DNA of 64,000 bases, from NCBI GenBank assembly GCA_030429205.1, contig JAUICZ010000001.1, positions 1,354,806 to 1,418,805 on the forward strand, in the 5' to 3' direction. Shown in pieces: positions 43,233-52,700 of this stretch. A program made the position numbers and the translations under genes. Below the pieces are notes generated by a model, which was not told the DNA's origin, searched no databases, and saw nothing but the letters and a program-made list of their open reading frames with translations. The first letter of the stretch is position 1; the number at the start of each line of letters is the position of its first letter. The stretch is from Bacteroidia bacterium (lineage in GTDB: Bacteria > Bacteroidota > Bacteroidia > Chitinophagales > Chitinophagaceae).

Positions 43233-43484
43233 ATGAAGAAAGTATTTCTTTTAAGTATTGCATTAATAGCTCTGATGACTATTTCTTGCAACAACAATAG
43301 CGGGCATACTGATGAACATTCACATATACACGAAGATGGCAGCACACACAGTCACGATGACCACGGAGGGCACGAACATGATAAGTCTGTTCCTGACCAA
43401 CAAGAATTTACAGTTGATGACTCAACAAAAGTAAATGCTACAGATGCGCATATTCATGACAATGGCGAAGTGCATTCACATTAA
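43233..43484 (+). CDS. Small His-rich lipoprotein
   Basis: An 83-residue lipoprotein (lipobox MTISC, Cys19). The mature chain is almost entirely His, Asp, Glu, Gly and Ser (HTDEHSHIHEDGSTHSH, then HDDHGGHEHD, and a repeat HIHDNGEVHSH at the end). The repeated H-x-H-x-[DE]-x-G unit looks like a disordered metal sponge. It lies 38 bp after the His-rich exported protein and 14 bp before the RND adaptor gene, so all belong to one operon. No family name is known to me. Confidence 0.75.
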   Translation: MKKVFLLSIALIALMTISCNNNSGHTDEHSHIHEDGSTHSHDDHGGHEHDKSVPDQQEFTVDDSTKVNATDAHIHDNGEVHSH

Positions 43485-43498
43485 ATAAATTATCTAAT

Positions 43499-44983
43499 AT
43501 GAAAAAGCTGATAATTGCTTGCCTCTTAATGGCAAGTACATCGGCGTGTACCTCTGATAGTAAGAAAGACACCAGCATTTCTTTAGAGGCATTGTCATAC
43601 ACGCTTTATACTGATAAAACTGAAATATTTGTAGAGTTTAAACCTCTTGTGGTCGGCTACACCTCTAAATTTGCGACACACGTAACAATATTAGGTGAAA
43701 ACTTTAAGCCTTGTACAGAGGGGAGAGTTAGCGTCAGTTTGATTGTCAACAATCAAGGAATAAAAAACACAGCTGATTCTGTGTCATCACCTGGAATATT
43801 TAGATTGGCGTTACAGCCTAAAGAAGTTGGGATAGGTCAAATTATATTTGATATAGTTACTCCTGATTATACTGATAAAATTATTATTGATAGCGTCAGA
43901 ATATATCCTGACCTCAAGACTGCCCAAGCTAATAATTCTGCAAAAGATGAAAATGGCAGCGAAATATCTTACCTCAAAGAGCAGGCTTGGAAAATAGACT
44001 TTGCAAATACTCTTGTGAAGTTGAGACCCTTTCAAAATGTAGTTCATACATCAGGTCAAATAATATCTGCTCCAGGTGATAAAAGTACAGTTGTAGCAAA
44101 GGCTGATGGTGTAGTGAAATTTGCCAGCGCTAATATAGTTGCTGGAGCTTCAGTTAATAGAGGACAAGCATTATTCTCTCTTACTGGCGGTGGTGTTACA
44201 AATAATATTGATGCTGCTATTATTACAGCACGGTCAGAGTACAATAAATCTAAAAATGATTACGAAAGAGCTAACGAACTTATCAAAGACCAGCTTATTT
44301 CTAAAAAGGAATATGAAGAAATAAAGCTGAGGTATCAGACGGCGCAGACACAATTGAATAATTTATCTGCAAATTATAGTACCTCTGGAAAAGTATTAAT
44401 AGCTCCTATAAGTGGTTATATCACTGATATTGCAGTGTCAGAAGGACAATTCGTTAGTGCCGGACAGAATATGGTATCGATTTCACAGAATAGGAAGGTA
44501 CTTCTTAGAGCTGATGTATCACAGCGTGAATTGAATAAGCTTAATAAAATATCCAGAGCAAATTTTATTACACAAGGTGATGAGGTTTATACATCATCGT
44601 CAATGAATGGGAGATTATTATCAGTAGGTAAAAGCACTGGAGAGAACTCTTTATTGATACCTATAGTGTTCGAGATGGATAACATATCAGGCTTGGTACC
44701 TGGTTTAGTAGTAGAAGTTTTTTTACTGTCAGATGAATCAGAATATTCAATGGTGTTACCAGTATCAGCACTTATTGAGGAACAGGGTAAGTTTTATGCC
44801 TATGTTCAAACTGAAGGGGAAAGTTTTGAGAAAAGAGAACTCCAGTTAGGTGCTAATAATGGTAGGGAAGTACAAGTGTTGAAAGGTATACTTCCAGGAG
44901 AAAGAGTTGTGACGAAAGGTGCTTATCAAATAAAACTTGCAACTGCATCAGGTACAATGCCTGCTCATGGTCACGAACATTAA
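43499..44983 (+). CDS. RND efflux periplasmic adaptor lipoprotein (CzcB/CusB-like)
   Basis: A 494-residue lipoprotein (lipobox TSAC, Cys17). An N-terminal beta domain (~25-150, FVEFKPLVVGYTSKFATHVTILGENF) precedes the adaptor core. The lipoyl half-motifs are ADGVVKFASANIVAGASVNRGQALF and ISGYITDIAVSEGQFVSAGQNM, with a coiled-coil hairpin between them (SEYNKSKNDYERANELIKDQLISKKEYEEIKLRYQTAQTQL). The end is His-tipped (PAHGHEH). The extra N-terminal domain is typical of CzcB-like adaptors in this phylum. It couples the permease at 45018 with the TolC protein at 48100. Confidence 0.9.
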   Translation: MKKLIIACLLMASTSACTSDSKKDTSISLEALSYTLYTDKTEIFVEFKPLVVGYTSKFATHVTILGENFKPCTEGRVSVSLIVNNQGIKNTADSVSSPGIFRLALQPKEVGIGQIIFDIVTPDYTDKIIIDSVRIYPDLKTAQANNSAKDENGSEISYLKEQAWKIDFANTLVKLRPFQNVVHTSGQIISAPGDKSTVVAKADGVVKFASANIVAGASVNRGQALFSLTGGGVTNNIDAAIITARSEYNKSKNDYERANELIKDQLISKKEYEEIKLRYQTAQTQLNNLSANYSTSGKVLIAPISGYITDIAVSEGQFVSAGQNMVSISQNRKVLLRADVSQRELNKLNKISRANFITQGDEVYTSSSMNGRLLSVGKSTGENSLLIPIVFEMDNISGLVPGLVVEVFLLSDESEYSMVLPVSALIEEQGKFYAYVQTEGESFEKRELQLGANNGREVQVLKGILPGERVVTKGAYQIKLATASGTMPAHGHEH

Positions 44984-45017
44984 TCGAATATTTCATTGAT
45001 AATGTAAAAGCAAATCA

Positions 45018-48000
45018 ATGCTGAACAGAATAGTAGATTTTGCGCTAAAAAACAGGTTGCTTGTAATGGCTGCAACCTTGTTGTTATTGGTATGGGGTAG
45101 TTATACAGCTTCTCGTATGGAAGTTGATGTATTCCCTGACCTTACAGCGCCAACTGTAGCCGTGTTAACAGAAGCACATGGAATGGCACCTGAAGAAGTA
45201 GAAAGGCTTGTAACATTTCCTATAGAAACCTCGGTGAATGGAGCAACTAATGTTAGAAGAGTTCGCTCTGCCTCTTCATCAGGTATATCTATAGTTTGGG
45301 TAGAGTTTGAATGGGGGACTGACATTTATAAGGCAAGACAAATAGTCAATGAAAAACTTGCTGTTGTAGCAGCGCAATTACCACAAGGTGCAAGCAATCC
45401 AGTAATGGCTCCCAATACCTCTATTATGGGCGAAATAATGCTCATAAGTTTAACGGCTGACAGCACATCCTCTATGGAGTTACGTAGTATTTCAGACTGG
45501 ACTATACGACCAAGGCTATTAGCTACAGGTGGAGTTGCACAAGTTGTTGTAATCGGAGGGGATTATAAACAATACCAAATACTGGCATCTCCGCAAAAGA
45601 TGAAGCAATATGGAATTTCTTTATCTGAATTATTAGATGCTGCAAAAGGCGCCAATAAGAATGCGGCAGGTGGCTACATGAATGAATATGGTAATCAATA
45701 TATCGTTAGAGGGATTGGTAAAAGTAATGACCTGGATGAGATTGGGAATTCAGTAATCAAAACAGCTAACGGTTATCCGGTTAAGGTGGCAGATGTGGCT
45801 CAAGTGCAGATAGGAGCAGCTCCTAAGATAGGTGACGGTGCTTTAAAAGGTGACCCTGCTGTGATATTAACCGTAATGAAGCAACCCAATACAAACACAC
45901 TGGAATTAACTAATGAAATTGATGCTGCGATAGCTGATATACAAAAGACGATACCTGTGGATATTAATATAAACACCAAAATATTCAGGCAAGCGGATTT
46001 CATTAGTGCCTCTGTTAACAATATCCAGAAAACACTATTAGAAGGCTCAATATTTGTTGTTATTATTTTGTTCATTTTTCTAATGAATTGGCGCGCGACA
46101 GCTATTTCATTACTCGCTATTCCAATATCGCTACTTGTTGCAATAATCACTTTAAAATGGCTGGGATTCACAATCAATACCATGAGCCTTGGAGGAATGG
46201 CGATAGCAGTAGGCGACCTCGTTGATGATGCGATTATTGATGTAGAGAATGTGTTGCGTAGATTACGTGAGAACGCAAGGTTACCTAAAGAGCAAAGGCG
46301 AGCATCATTATCTGTTATTTATGATGCATCCATTGAGATACGTTCCTCCGTTATTCATGCTACTCTTATTATTATCGTAGCATTTATTCCATTGTTTTTT
46401 CTTTCAGGGATGGAGGGGAAACTACTTGAGCCTTTGGGAATAGCATTTATTGTAGCATTAATTGCCTCACTGGTTGTAGCTATCACAATTACACCTGTTC
46501 TTTGCAGTTACTTACTTACATCTGAAAAACGACTCACAAAACAAGAGAAAGATAGTTGGTTGGTTGAGCGTTTAAATAAGGCTTACAATACTTGGTTACA
46601 CAGAGCATTGCAATGGAAAAAAACTATCCTTAGCATCGCTGCAGGACTTTTTATCATAGCTCTGATATTACTATTAGGCTTAGGAAGGAGTTTTTTACCC
46701 GAATTTAATGAAGGCTCTTTAGTCGTAAGTGTTACAAGCTTACCGGGGATTTCACTTGAAGAAAGTAATAAAATAGGTACAAGAGTAGAGCGAATACTGC
46801 TAACCATTCCCGAAATAAAAACCACAACAAGAAGAACAGGCCGTGCTGAACTTGATGAACATGCTCAAGGCGTAAATGCATCTGAAATAGACGCACCTTT
46901 TACGTTGAATAACAGAAGCAGAGAAGAGTTCATGAAAGAGGTACGTGATAAAATGTCTGGCATATCAGAGGCTAATATTACGTTGGGGCAGCCAATCGGA
47001 CACCGTATTGACCATATGCTCTCTGGTACTCGTGCTAATATTGCGATAAAGATATTTGGGCCAGATTTGAATAAACTATACGTTTTGTCTAAACAGATAA
47101 GCAAGACAATAGAGCATATCCCAGGACTGGTAGATGTAAATGTCCAGCAGCAGATAGACATACCCCAAGTACAAATAAAAGCGAATAGAGAAATGCTTGC
47201 CCGTTATGGCATTACAATGTCAGAGTTTACGGAGTTTGTGGATGTCGCCTTTGCCGGAGAAAAAGTATCAGATGTTTATGAAGGCAGTAAGACCTATGAC
47301 CTGGTTGTCAGGTATAATGAATTGAACAGAGGAAAAATTGAGCATATCCGTAATACCTACATTGATGCTGCTGATGGCAGGAAGGTTCCTTTGTATATGG
47401 TGGCAGGTATTATTTCAACTTCCGGCCCTAATACAATAACAAGAGAAGGTGTTGAGCGTAAAACGGTAGTGTCTGCAAACGTTGCCGGGCGAGACCAGAA
47501 AGGAGCAGTAGATGACATACGCAAAGTAATCAGCGAGCAAATAAAACTTCCTCAAGGTTACAGGGTAGAATATGGAGGTCAATTTGAAGCAGAAGTAGAA
47601 GCTTCCAAAACTTTGCTATTTACTTCATTGTTATCATTACTCATAATATTTCTTTTGCTGTACCATGAATTCAAAGAAGTAAAGCTGTCCTTAATTATTC
47701 TTTTAAATCTTCCTTTAGCGTTAATAGGTGGGGTATTCAGTATCTATCTCACCTCAGGTATTTTAAGTATACCCGCTATAATAGGCTTCATTACATTGTT
47801 TGGTATCGCTACACGAAATGGGATATTATTAGTGTCCCGGTATAAACATTTAGAGCAAGAGCGCGTACCTCTGTTTGATGCTATTGTTACAGGCTCAAAA
47901 GATAGACTAAGTCCCATATTAATGACTGCATTAACAGCAGGGTTAGCTTTGATTCCCTTGGCAATAGCAGATGACTTACCGGGTAATGAAATTCAAAGCC

Positions 48001-48113
48001 CAATGGCAAAAGTCATTTTGGGAGGTTTACTTAGTTCAACGTTACTAAACATTTTTGTAGTGCCTATCGTGTATTACATGGTTCTTTCAAAAAACAAGCA
48101 TGATGAAATATAA
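45018..48113 (+). CDS. Heavy-metal RND efflux permease (CzcA/CusA family)
   Basis: A 1031-residue inner-membrane RND protein of normal family length. Fourth-helix signature: NTMSLGGMAIAVGDLVDDAIIDVEN, which differs from both the Zn/Co (DFGxxxDGAV) and the Cu/Ag (AIGAMVDAA) patterns. The metal is therefore uncertain. Other hallmarks are MEVDVFPDLTAPTVAVLTEAHG near the start and GFITLFGIATRNGILLVSRY in the second half. It follows the adaptor by 34 bp and overlaps the TolC gene by 14 nt. The His-rich small proteins of the operon point to divalent ions (inference). Confidence 0.92.
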   Translation: MLNRIVDFALKNRLLVMAATLLLLVWGSYTASRMEVDVFPDLTAPTVAVLTEAHGMAPEEVERLVTFPIETSVNGATNVRRVRSASSSGISIVWVEFEWGTDIYKARQIVNEKLAVVAAQLPQGASNPVMAPNTSIMGEIMLISLTADSTSSMELRSISDWTIRPRLLATGGVAQVVVIGGDYKQYQILASPQKMKQYGISLSELLDAAKGANKNAAGGYMNEYGNQYIVRGIGKSNDLDEIGNSVIKTANGYPVKVADVAQVQIGAAPKIGDGALKGDPAVILTVMKQPNTNTLELTNEIDAAIADIQKTIPVDININTKIFRQADFISASVNNIQKTLLEGSIFVVIILFIFLMNWRATAISLLAIPISLLVAIITLKWLGFTINTMSLGGMAIAVGDLVDDAIIDVENVLRRLRENARLPKEQRRASLSVIYDASIEIRSSVIHATLIIIVAFIPLFFLSGMEGKLLEPLGIAFIVALIASLVVAITITPVLCSYLLTSEKRLTKQEKDSWLVERLNKAYNTWLHRALQWKKTILSIAAGLFIIALILLLGLGRSFLPEFNEGSLVVSVTSLPGISLEESNKIGTRVERILLTIPEIKTTTRRTGRAELDEHAQGVNASEIDAPFTLNNRSREEFMKEVRDKMSGISEANITLGQPIGHRIDHMLSGTRANIAIKIFGPDLNKLYVLSKQISKTIEHIPGLVDVNVQQQIDIPQVQIKANREMLARYGITMSEFTEFVDVAFAGEKVSDVYEGSKTYDLVVRYNELNRGKIEHIRNTYIDAADGRKVPLYMVAGIISTSGPNTITREGVERKTVVSANVAGRDQKGAVDDIRKVISEQIKLPQGYRVEYGGQFEAEVEASKTLLFTSLLSLLIIFLLLYHEFKEVKLSLIILLNLPLALIGGVFSIYLTSGILSIPAIIGFITLFGIATRNGILLVSRYKHLEQERVPLFDAIVTGSKDRLSPILMTALTAGLALIPLAIADDLPGNEIQSPMAKVILGGLLSSTLLNIFVVPIVYYMVLSKNKHDEI

Positions 48114-49278
48114 GGCGTTAGTCATAATAATATTTACAACATATACAGCCTCTGCTCAAAGCAGTTTTGAGTTTCTATTGTCAACGATAGAGCACAATAA
48201 CCTATCGTTGAAAGCAAATACTGAATACTTGCATACTCGAAATTTAGAATATCGAACAGGTGTTACTCCATATGACCCGGAAGTTGCGTTTGATTATATG
48301 TATGGCTCGCCTGTAGGTGCAGGTAACCAAAGGGATTTTACAGTGACACAGAGGTTTGACTTCCCTACTGCTTATGTAAAAAAAAGAACCCTCGCTAACA
48401 CCCAAGTGCAACGTAGTGATTGGCAGATGGAAGTCTATAGAAAAGATGTTTTATTAAATACTCAAAAAATTGCTCTTGAGCTTGTATACGAGAATAAAAG
48501 AAAATTAATTCTTGCCAAACGTTTTAAAGATATTAATGCATTGGTAGAGGGCTCTAAAAAGAAATTAGACAGCGGAGATGCCACAATTCTTGATGTCAAT
48601 AAAGCAAAGCTACAGCTGCTGTCTATCCAGAGTGAGGTAGAACAGAATAATATAAGGATTGAAACACTACTACTACAACTTAAGATGTTAAACGGAGGAC
48701 AATTAGTTGAATTTAAAGATACTACCTACCCAGCAACTCCTATAATTCCTGATTATGAAATATTATTTGAGGAAATAGAAAAAGTTGACCCTTATTTAAA
48801 AGTGCTGTCATACAACCAGCAGGTTAGTACGCAATCAATTCAACTACAAAAAGCTCTATCATTACCTAAACCACAGGTAGGCTACCATTCCCAAGGAATA
48901 TTAGGCCAATCATATAAGGGGTTTCATATAGGCACATCAATTCCTCTCTGGGAAAATAAAAACAAGGTAAAGGCTGAAAAAGCAAATCTGACATTTAGCC
49001 AGATGCAATTAGCTCAATACAAAAACGAACATAGTGTTGAGATTGAGCAACTATATAATAAATACCAAAGAGCACATGCCCTCTTTGATGAATACAGTGA
49101 TATTATTAATACAATAAAAAGTGATTACCTATTAGCAAGGTCTTTAGCTTTAGGTCAAATAAATACACTCGAATACTTTTTAGAGTTGAGCTATTATAAC
49201 AGTGCTTATGACAAATACTTAGAGGTAGAATACAATTATCATAAAACCATGGCTGAATTATTGAAGCATAGACTATAG
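48100..49278 (+). CDS. TolC-family outer membrane efflux protein
   Basis: A 392-residue protein with a short signal peptide (~1-20, TASA). The two efflux repeats show long amphipathic helices (DVLLNTQKIALELVYENKRKLILAKRFKDINALVEG; EQLYNKYQRAHALFDEYSDIINTIKSDYLLARSLALGQINTLEYFLELSYYNSAYDKYLEVEYNYHKTMAELL). The start overlaps the permease gene by 14 nt, with two consecutive ATGs (48100 and 48103). It is the last gene of the plus-strand pump operon and provides its outer-membrane channel. Confidence 0.9.
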   Translation: MMKYKALVIIIFTTYTASAQSSFEFLLSTIEHNNLSLKANTEYLHTRNLEYRTGVTPYDPEVAFDYMYGSPVGAGNQRDFTVTQRFDFPTAYVKKRTLANTQVQRSDWQMEVYRKDVLLNTQKIALELVYENKRKLILAKRFKDINALVEGSKKKLDSGDATILDVNKAKLQLLSIQSEVEQNNIRIETLLLQLKMLNGGQLVEFKDTTYPATPIIPDYEILFEEIEKVDPYLKVLSYNQQVSTQSIQLQKALSLPKPQVGYHSQGILGQSYKGFHIGTSIPLWENKNKVKAEKANLTFSQMQLAQYKNEHSVEIEQLYNKYQRAHALFDEYSDIINTIKSDYLLARSLALGQINTLEYFLELSYYNSAYDKYLEVEYNYHKTMAELLKHRL

Positions 49279-49323
49279 TAAATGTTGAAAATATCGCAAA
49301 GTAATGTTCTGCTTGGAATAATT

Positions 49324-49350
49324 AAAAAGCCCGCCTGAGAACAAGCGAGC
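49324..49350 (-). terminator. Terminator downstream of the TPR gene
   Basis: On the minus strand GCTCGC (49350-49345) pairs with GCGGGC (49334-49329; one G-U pair) across a 10-nt loop, followed by TTTTTAAT. It lies about 80 bp after the stop of the gene at 49432. Confidence 0.6.
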
Positions 49351-49431
49351 CCCTATAAACCCTATCACCATGAAAACTCTTATTATATATGTGCTTATTT
49401 CATTTAGTATTACTGTAAGCGTTTAGCACAA

Positions 49432-50265
49432 TTACACTGATATTTTCTTTATAAAAGTCCGCATTTTCTTTTCTTTGACCCAAAGCTTCTTTGTCCTGTT
49501 CCAGTAGTCAAATGCTTCTTGTTTACTTCCCATAGGTATCCCCATAGGCGGCGGGTCAAACTCATCGTAGGGGAATGTATGAAATTCTTTAATTAACTCC
49601 AATGCGACATTTGGAAAGTGCTGTTGCGCAATTTTGAATTGTTCCTTAGCCTTATCAAACTCTTCTAACTTATATAATGCGTAAAACAATGCAAAGTCAT
49701 ATTCTATTGAATGTCCCTCGTCAGGTGAATTTATAAGTTCATTGTATAACTTAATAAACTCATGATATTTTTTCAAGTAAAGAAGACATTCTGGAAGTAA
49801 GTAACGTACACCTTGATTATCCCACTTATTCACGGACAATACAAAATTGAATTTTTCTATCGCTTTTTCATATTGGCCTTCTTTCATGTACTCCAAGCCA
49901 ACAGCATGATACGTTCTTAAAAATGGTCGGTTCTCAAGTATACTCCAAATTATTGTGTCTTGCTCTTTATTAAAGTCCTTTGGAATTGCTTGTAATGCAA
50001 TCAGGTGCGCTTTATGAATTAATGCGTTGCCCTCAATTGGTTTCTTCATATCATTATATAGTAAGCCAAGATGAAGAATAGCATCAACATGGCCATTGCC
50101 ACAATAATTGATGATTTTCTTAAACTTAGATTCTGCTTTTACTGGAACTGAATCTATTAATTCAACTGCATTCCAGTAGTCATCAAAATATTTTTCTGTT
50201 TTTTGTGGCTGAATAAATACCCAACTATTATCTCCTTCATGATATAAATAAGGTTGTTCTTGCAT
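49432..50265 (-). CDS. Tetratricopeptide-repeat protein
   Basis: A 277-residue soluble protein made of TPR-like helix pairs. The clearest are residues ~100-170 (YHAVGLEYMKEGQYEKAIEKFNFVLSVNKWD; then YLLPECLLYLKKYHEFIKLYNELI) and FALFYALYKLEEFDKAKEQFKIAQQHFP. There is no signal peptide. TPR proteins are scaffolds, so no enzymatic role is expected. It lies alone between two metal operons and has its own terminator. A link to metals is not supported by sequence. Confidence 0.75.
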   Translation of the reverse strand: MQEQPYLYHEGDNSWVFIQPQKTEKYFDDYWNAVELIDSVPVKAESKFKKIINYCGNGHVDAILHLGLLYNDMKKPIEGNALIHKAHLIALQAIPKDFNKEQDTIIWSILENRPFLRTYHAVGLEYMKEGQYEKAIEKFNFVLSVNKWDNQGVRYLLPECLLYLKKYHEFIKLYNELINSPDEGHSIEYDFALFYALYKLEEFDKAKEQFKIAQQHFPNVALELIKEFHTFPYDEFDPPPMGIPMGSKQEAFDYWNRTKKLWVKEKKMRTFIKKISV

Positions 50266-50361
50266 TGATGATATATTAGTCTTTAAAAATAATAAGTCCG
50301 TTATAATTATAGACTATTCATCATGATATTTCTTAGTTCTTGAAAATTTATTATTATTATT

Positions 50362-50715
50362 TTATTCCTTAATCCATTTCAATGCCGCTTCTTTGTCTGC
50401 CAAATCAAAAAAAAGAAGTTCCGCAGGAGTAAAAGGTTTCATTATGTCAGTCAGCCACTTTTGCCATTCTTTTTCTCCAACCATGGCAATTTTCTCAAAA
50501 TCATTGGCATGTTTAATATCAAATTGCAGGTCTTTCCAGAGGGCAACCGGTTCCCAGCCAGTAAAGTCTTCCATTGAAAAAAACCACCTGATTTTTTCAT
50601 GTTTTTCGAGTAATAGCTTTAATACAGGTAGTAATTTTTCGTAGTCTTCTTTAATTAAAGTTCCAGTTGCTTGTGTATAAATGATATTATCTTGTATTTG
50701 ATTAATATTCATCAT
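50362..50715 (-). CDS. SpoIIAA/STAS-like domain protein
   Basis: A 117-residue cytoplasmic protein. The strand-helix order (NIIYTQATGTLIKEDYEKLLPVLKLLLEKHEKIRWFFSMEDFTGWEPVALWKDLQFDIKH, then FEKIAMVGEKEWQKWL, and FFDLADKEAALKWI) matches the SpoIIAA-like/SEC14-type STAS family, which is broad and mostly of unknown role. The ATG after one extra Met is used. It is separated from the P-type ATPase gene by ~90 bp and may be its own unit. Confidence 0.8.
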   Translation of the reverse strand: MMNINQIQDNIIYTQATGTLIKEDYEKLLPVLKLLLEKHEKIRWFFSMEDFTGWEPVALWKDLQFDIKHANDFEKIAMVGEKEWQKWLTDIMKPFTPAELLFFDLADKEAALKWIKE

Positions 50716-50802
50716 AACTATTGTTTTTTTTGTCTATTAATAATTATAGTTTCAGAAATAATAAATCTTAAGAAAGTATCTATTTAGCCTTCCAATTGAG
50801 TT

Positions 50803-52680
50803 TTATAACTTCATTCTTTGTATTCTAATTGCATTCAATATTGCGAGTAGGGCTACACCAACATCTGCAATTACGGCCTCCCAGAGAGTAGCTATACCAC
50901 CTGCACCTAATATTAAAACTGTAACTTTTACTACCATAGCCAGAATGATATTTTGCCAGACAACTCTTTTCGTTAATTTTCCGATTTTTATCGCTACTGG
51001 TATCTTTGACGGCTGGTCATTTTGAATAACAATATCAGCCGTTTCTATTGCTGCATCGCTGCCTAACCCTCCCATTGCAATACCTGCATCAGCTAATGCA
51101 ATTACAGGTGCATCGTTGATACCATCTCCAGCAAATGCAATTCTTAACCCTTTATTCTTGTATTCCTGTACCTTTTCTACTTTATCTTCCGGTAGCAGGG
51201 CACCGAAAGCTTCATCTATTTGCAGCTTTTCTGCGACTTGGTCAACTACCCCCTGTTTGTCACCAGATAGCATCACAGTCCTAATGTTCATTTGATGAAG
51301 CAAGTCAATAGATTGTTTTGCATCTTCTTTTATCTCATCTGCAACTAACAAATATCCCGCATATTCATTATCTATAGATACAACAACAATTGTATCTGTT
51401 ATTTCGTTTAAAGATCGAGGATAATCAACTTCATACTTCTTTAATAACTTGGTATTTCCAGCCAAAACATCTTTGTTATCAACTATACCTGCCAGGCCAT
51501 GGCCGTGAATTTCCTTGACACCTGATGCTTGAAGCCGCTTATGACTTCCATCCGAATATTCTATTACAGCCTGTGCTATGGGGTGCGTAGAGTGTTGTTC
51601 CAGTGCAGCAGTAATCATGACAAGTTCACTCTCATTAATATTATTGGCTTTAACGTTCTGTACTTTAAACACACCCTTTGTTAAAGTGCCTGTTTTATCC
51701 ATTACAATGGTATTGACTTGTGTCATTACATCCAGAAAGTTCCCACCTTTGAAAAGTATCCCACTTCTTGATGCAAGTCCTATTCCTCCAAAATAACCGA
51801 GCGGGATAGAAACTACTAAAGCACAAGGACAGCTAATGACGAGAAACACTAATGCCCTGTAAAACCAGGTCTGAAAAACGTACTCGTCTACTGTGAAATA
51901 CGGGACAAGACAAACTGCTAAAGCTAAGAAGAACACTATTGGAGTATATACTTTGGCAAATCTTGAGATAAACAACTGTGTTTGAGACTTTCTTGCTGTA
52001 GCATCCTGAACCATTTCAAGGATGCGGCTCAATTTACTGTCTTTGAATAAAGCGGTGACTTCAACCTCTATACTACTGTTTACGCTTATCATACCGGCAT
52101 ATACTTTGTCTCCCGTCTGCTTTGTTTCAGGCACACTTTCACCTGTCAAGGCAGAAGTATTAAAAGTCGCGGCATCCGATAGCAGTTTCCCATCAAGTGC
52201 TATTTTCTCCCCTGGTTTTACTTTAATGACTTGACTAACTTCTACCTCTGATGGAGGAATTTTTATGTCATTACCGTCTTTAATAATTGTTACTTTGTCA
52301 GGGCGAATATCTAACAGCGCTTTGATGCTACGCTTTGCATTATTCACGGCAATTTCCTGGAACCATTCCCCAATCTGGTAAAAAACCATGACAGCTACAC
52401 CTTCTTCATACTCTCCAATTATAAAAGCTCCGATTGTAGCTATACTCATTAAGACAAACTCATTAAAGAAATCTCCTCTTGAAGATTTACGAATAGCGAG
52501 CCTTAAAACACTGTGGCCTGCAAGCAGATATGCCAGCAAATTAATTGGCAGTAATACATATACTGGAATTTCTATTTGAAACCCATATTCCAAAATAAGC
52601 AGTACAAGTAGTATGACCAAGGATAGAAGCAGGTCAATATGCTCTTTCCAACTATTGTTTTTTATTATTCCCTTTTTCAT
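50803..52680 (-). CDS. Zn/Cd/Pb-type P-type ATPase (P1B-2, ZntA/CadA-like)
   Basis: A 625-residue inner-membrane ATPase without an N-terminal HMA domain (it begins directly with membrane helices). Transmembrane site Cys284-Pro-Cys286 in SCPCALVVSIPLGYFGG, phosphorylated Asp328 in MDKTGTLTKG, actuator TGES, hinge GDGINDAPVIALADAGIAMG. The C-terminal helix has ADVGVALLAILNAIR, with the Asp that marks Zn2+/Cd2+/Pb2+ pumps. It is the last gene of a minus-strand operon after an RND adaptor and the RND-TolC fusion. Export to the periplasm followed by RND extrusion is the likely route for Zn or Cd. Confidence 0.9.
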   Translation of the reverse strand: MKKGIIKNNSWKEHIDLLLSLVILLVLLILEYGFQIEIPVYVLLPINLLAYLLAGHSVLRLAIRKSSRGDFFNEFVLMSIATIGAFIIGEYEEGVAVMVFYQIGEWFQEIAVNNAKRSIKALLDIRPDKVTIIKDGNDIKIPPSEVEVSQVIKVKPGEKIALDGKLLSDAATFNTSALTGESVPETKQTGDKVYAGMISVNSSIEVEVTALFKDSKLSRILEMVQDATARKSQTQLFISRFAKVYTPIVFFLALAVCLVPYFTVDEYVFQTWFYRALVFLVISCPCALVVSIPLGYFGGIGLASRSGILFKGGNFLDVMTQVNTIVMDKTGTLTKGVFKVQNVKANNINESELVMITAALEQHSTHPIAQAVIEYSDGSHKRLQASGVKEIHGHGLAGIVDNKDVLAGNTKLLKKYEVDYPRSLNEITDTIVVVSIDNEYAGYLLVADEIKEDAKQSIDLLHQMNIRTVMLSGDKQGVVDQVAEKLQIDEAFGALLPEDKVEKVQEYKNKGLRIAFAGDGINDAPVIALADAGIAMGGLGSDAAIETADIVIQNDQPSKIPVAIKIGKLTKRVVWQNIILAMVVKVTVLILGAGGIATLWEAVIADVGVALLAILNAIRIQRMKL

Positions 52681-52700
52681 GTTATCTCTTGATGTAATAA

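Noticed and set aside
49371-49427. 18-codon frame starting ATGAAAACTCTT after the plus-strand pump operon
   Set aside because: Too short and without a plausible partner; the adjacent hairpin is better explained as a minus-strand terminator.
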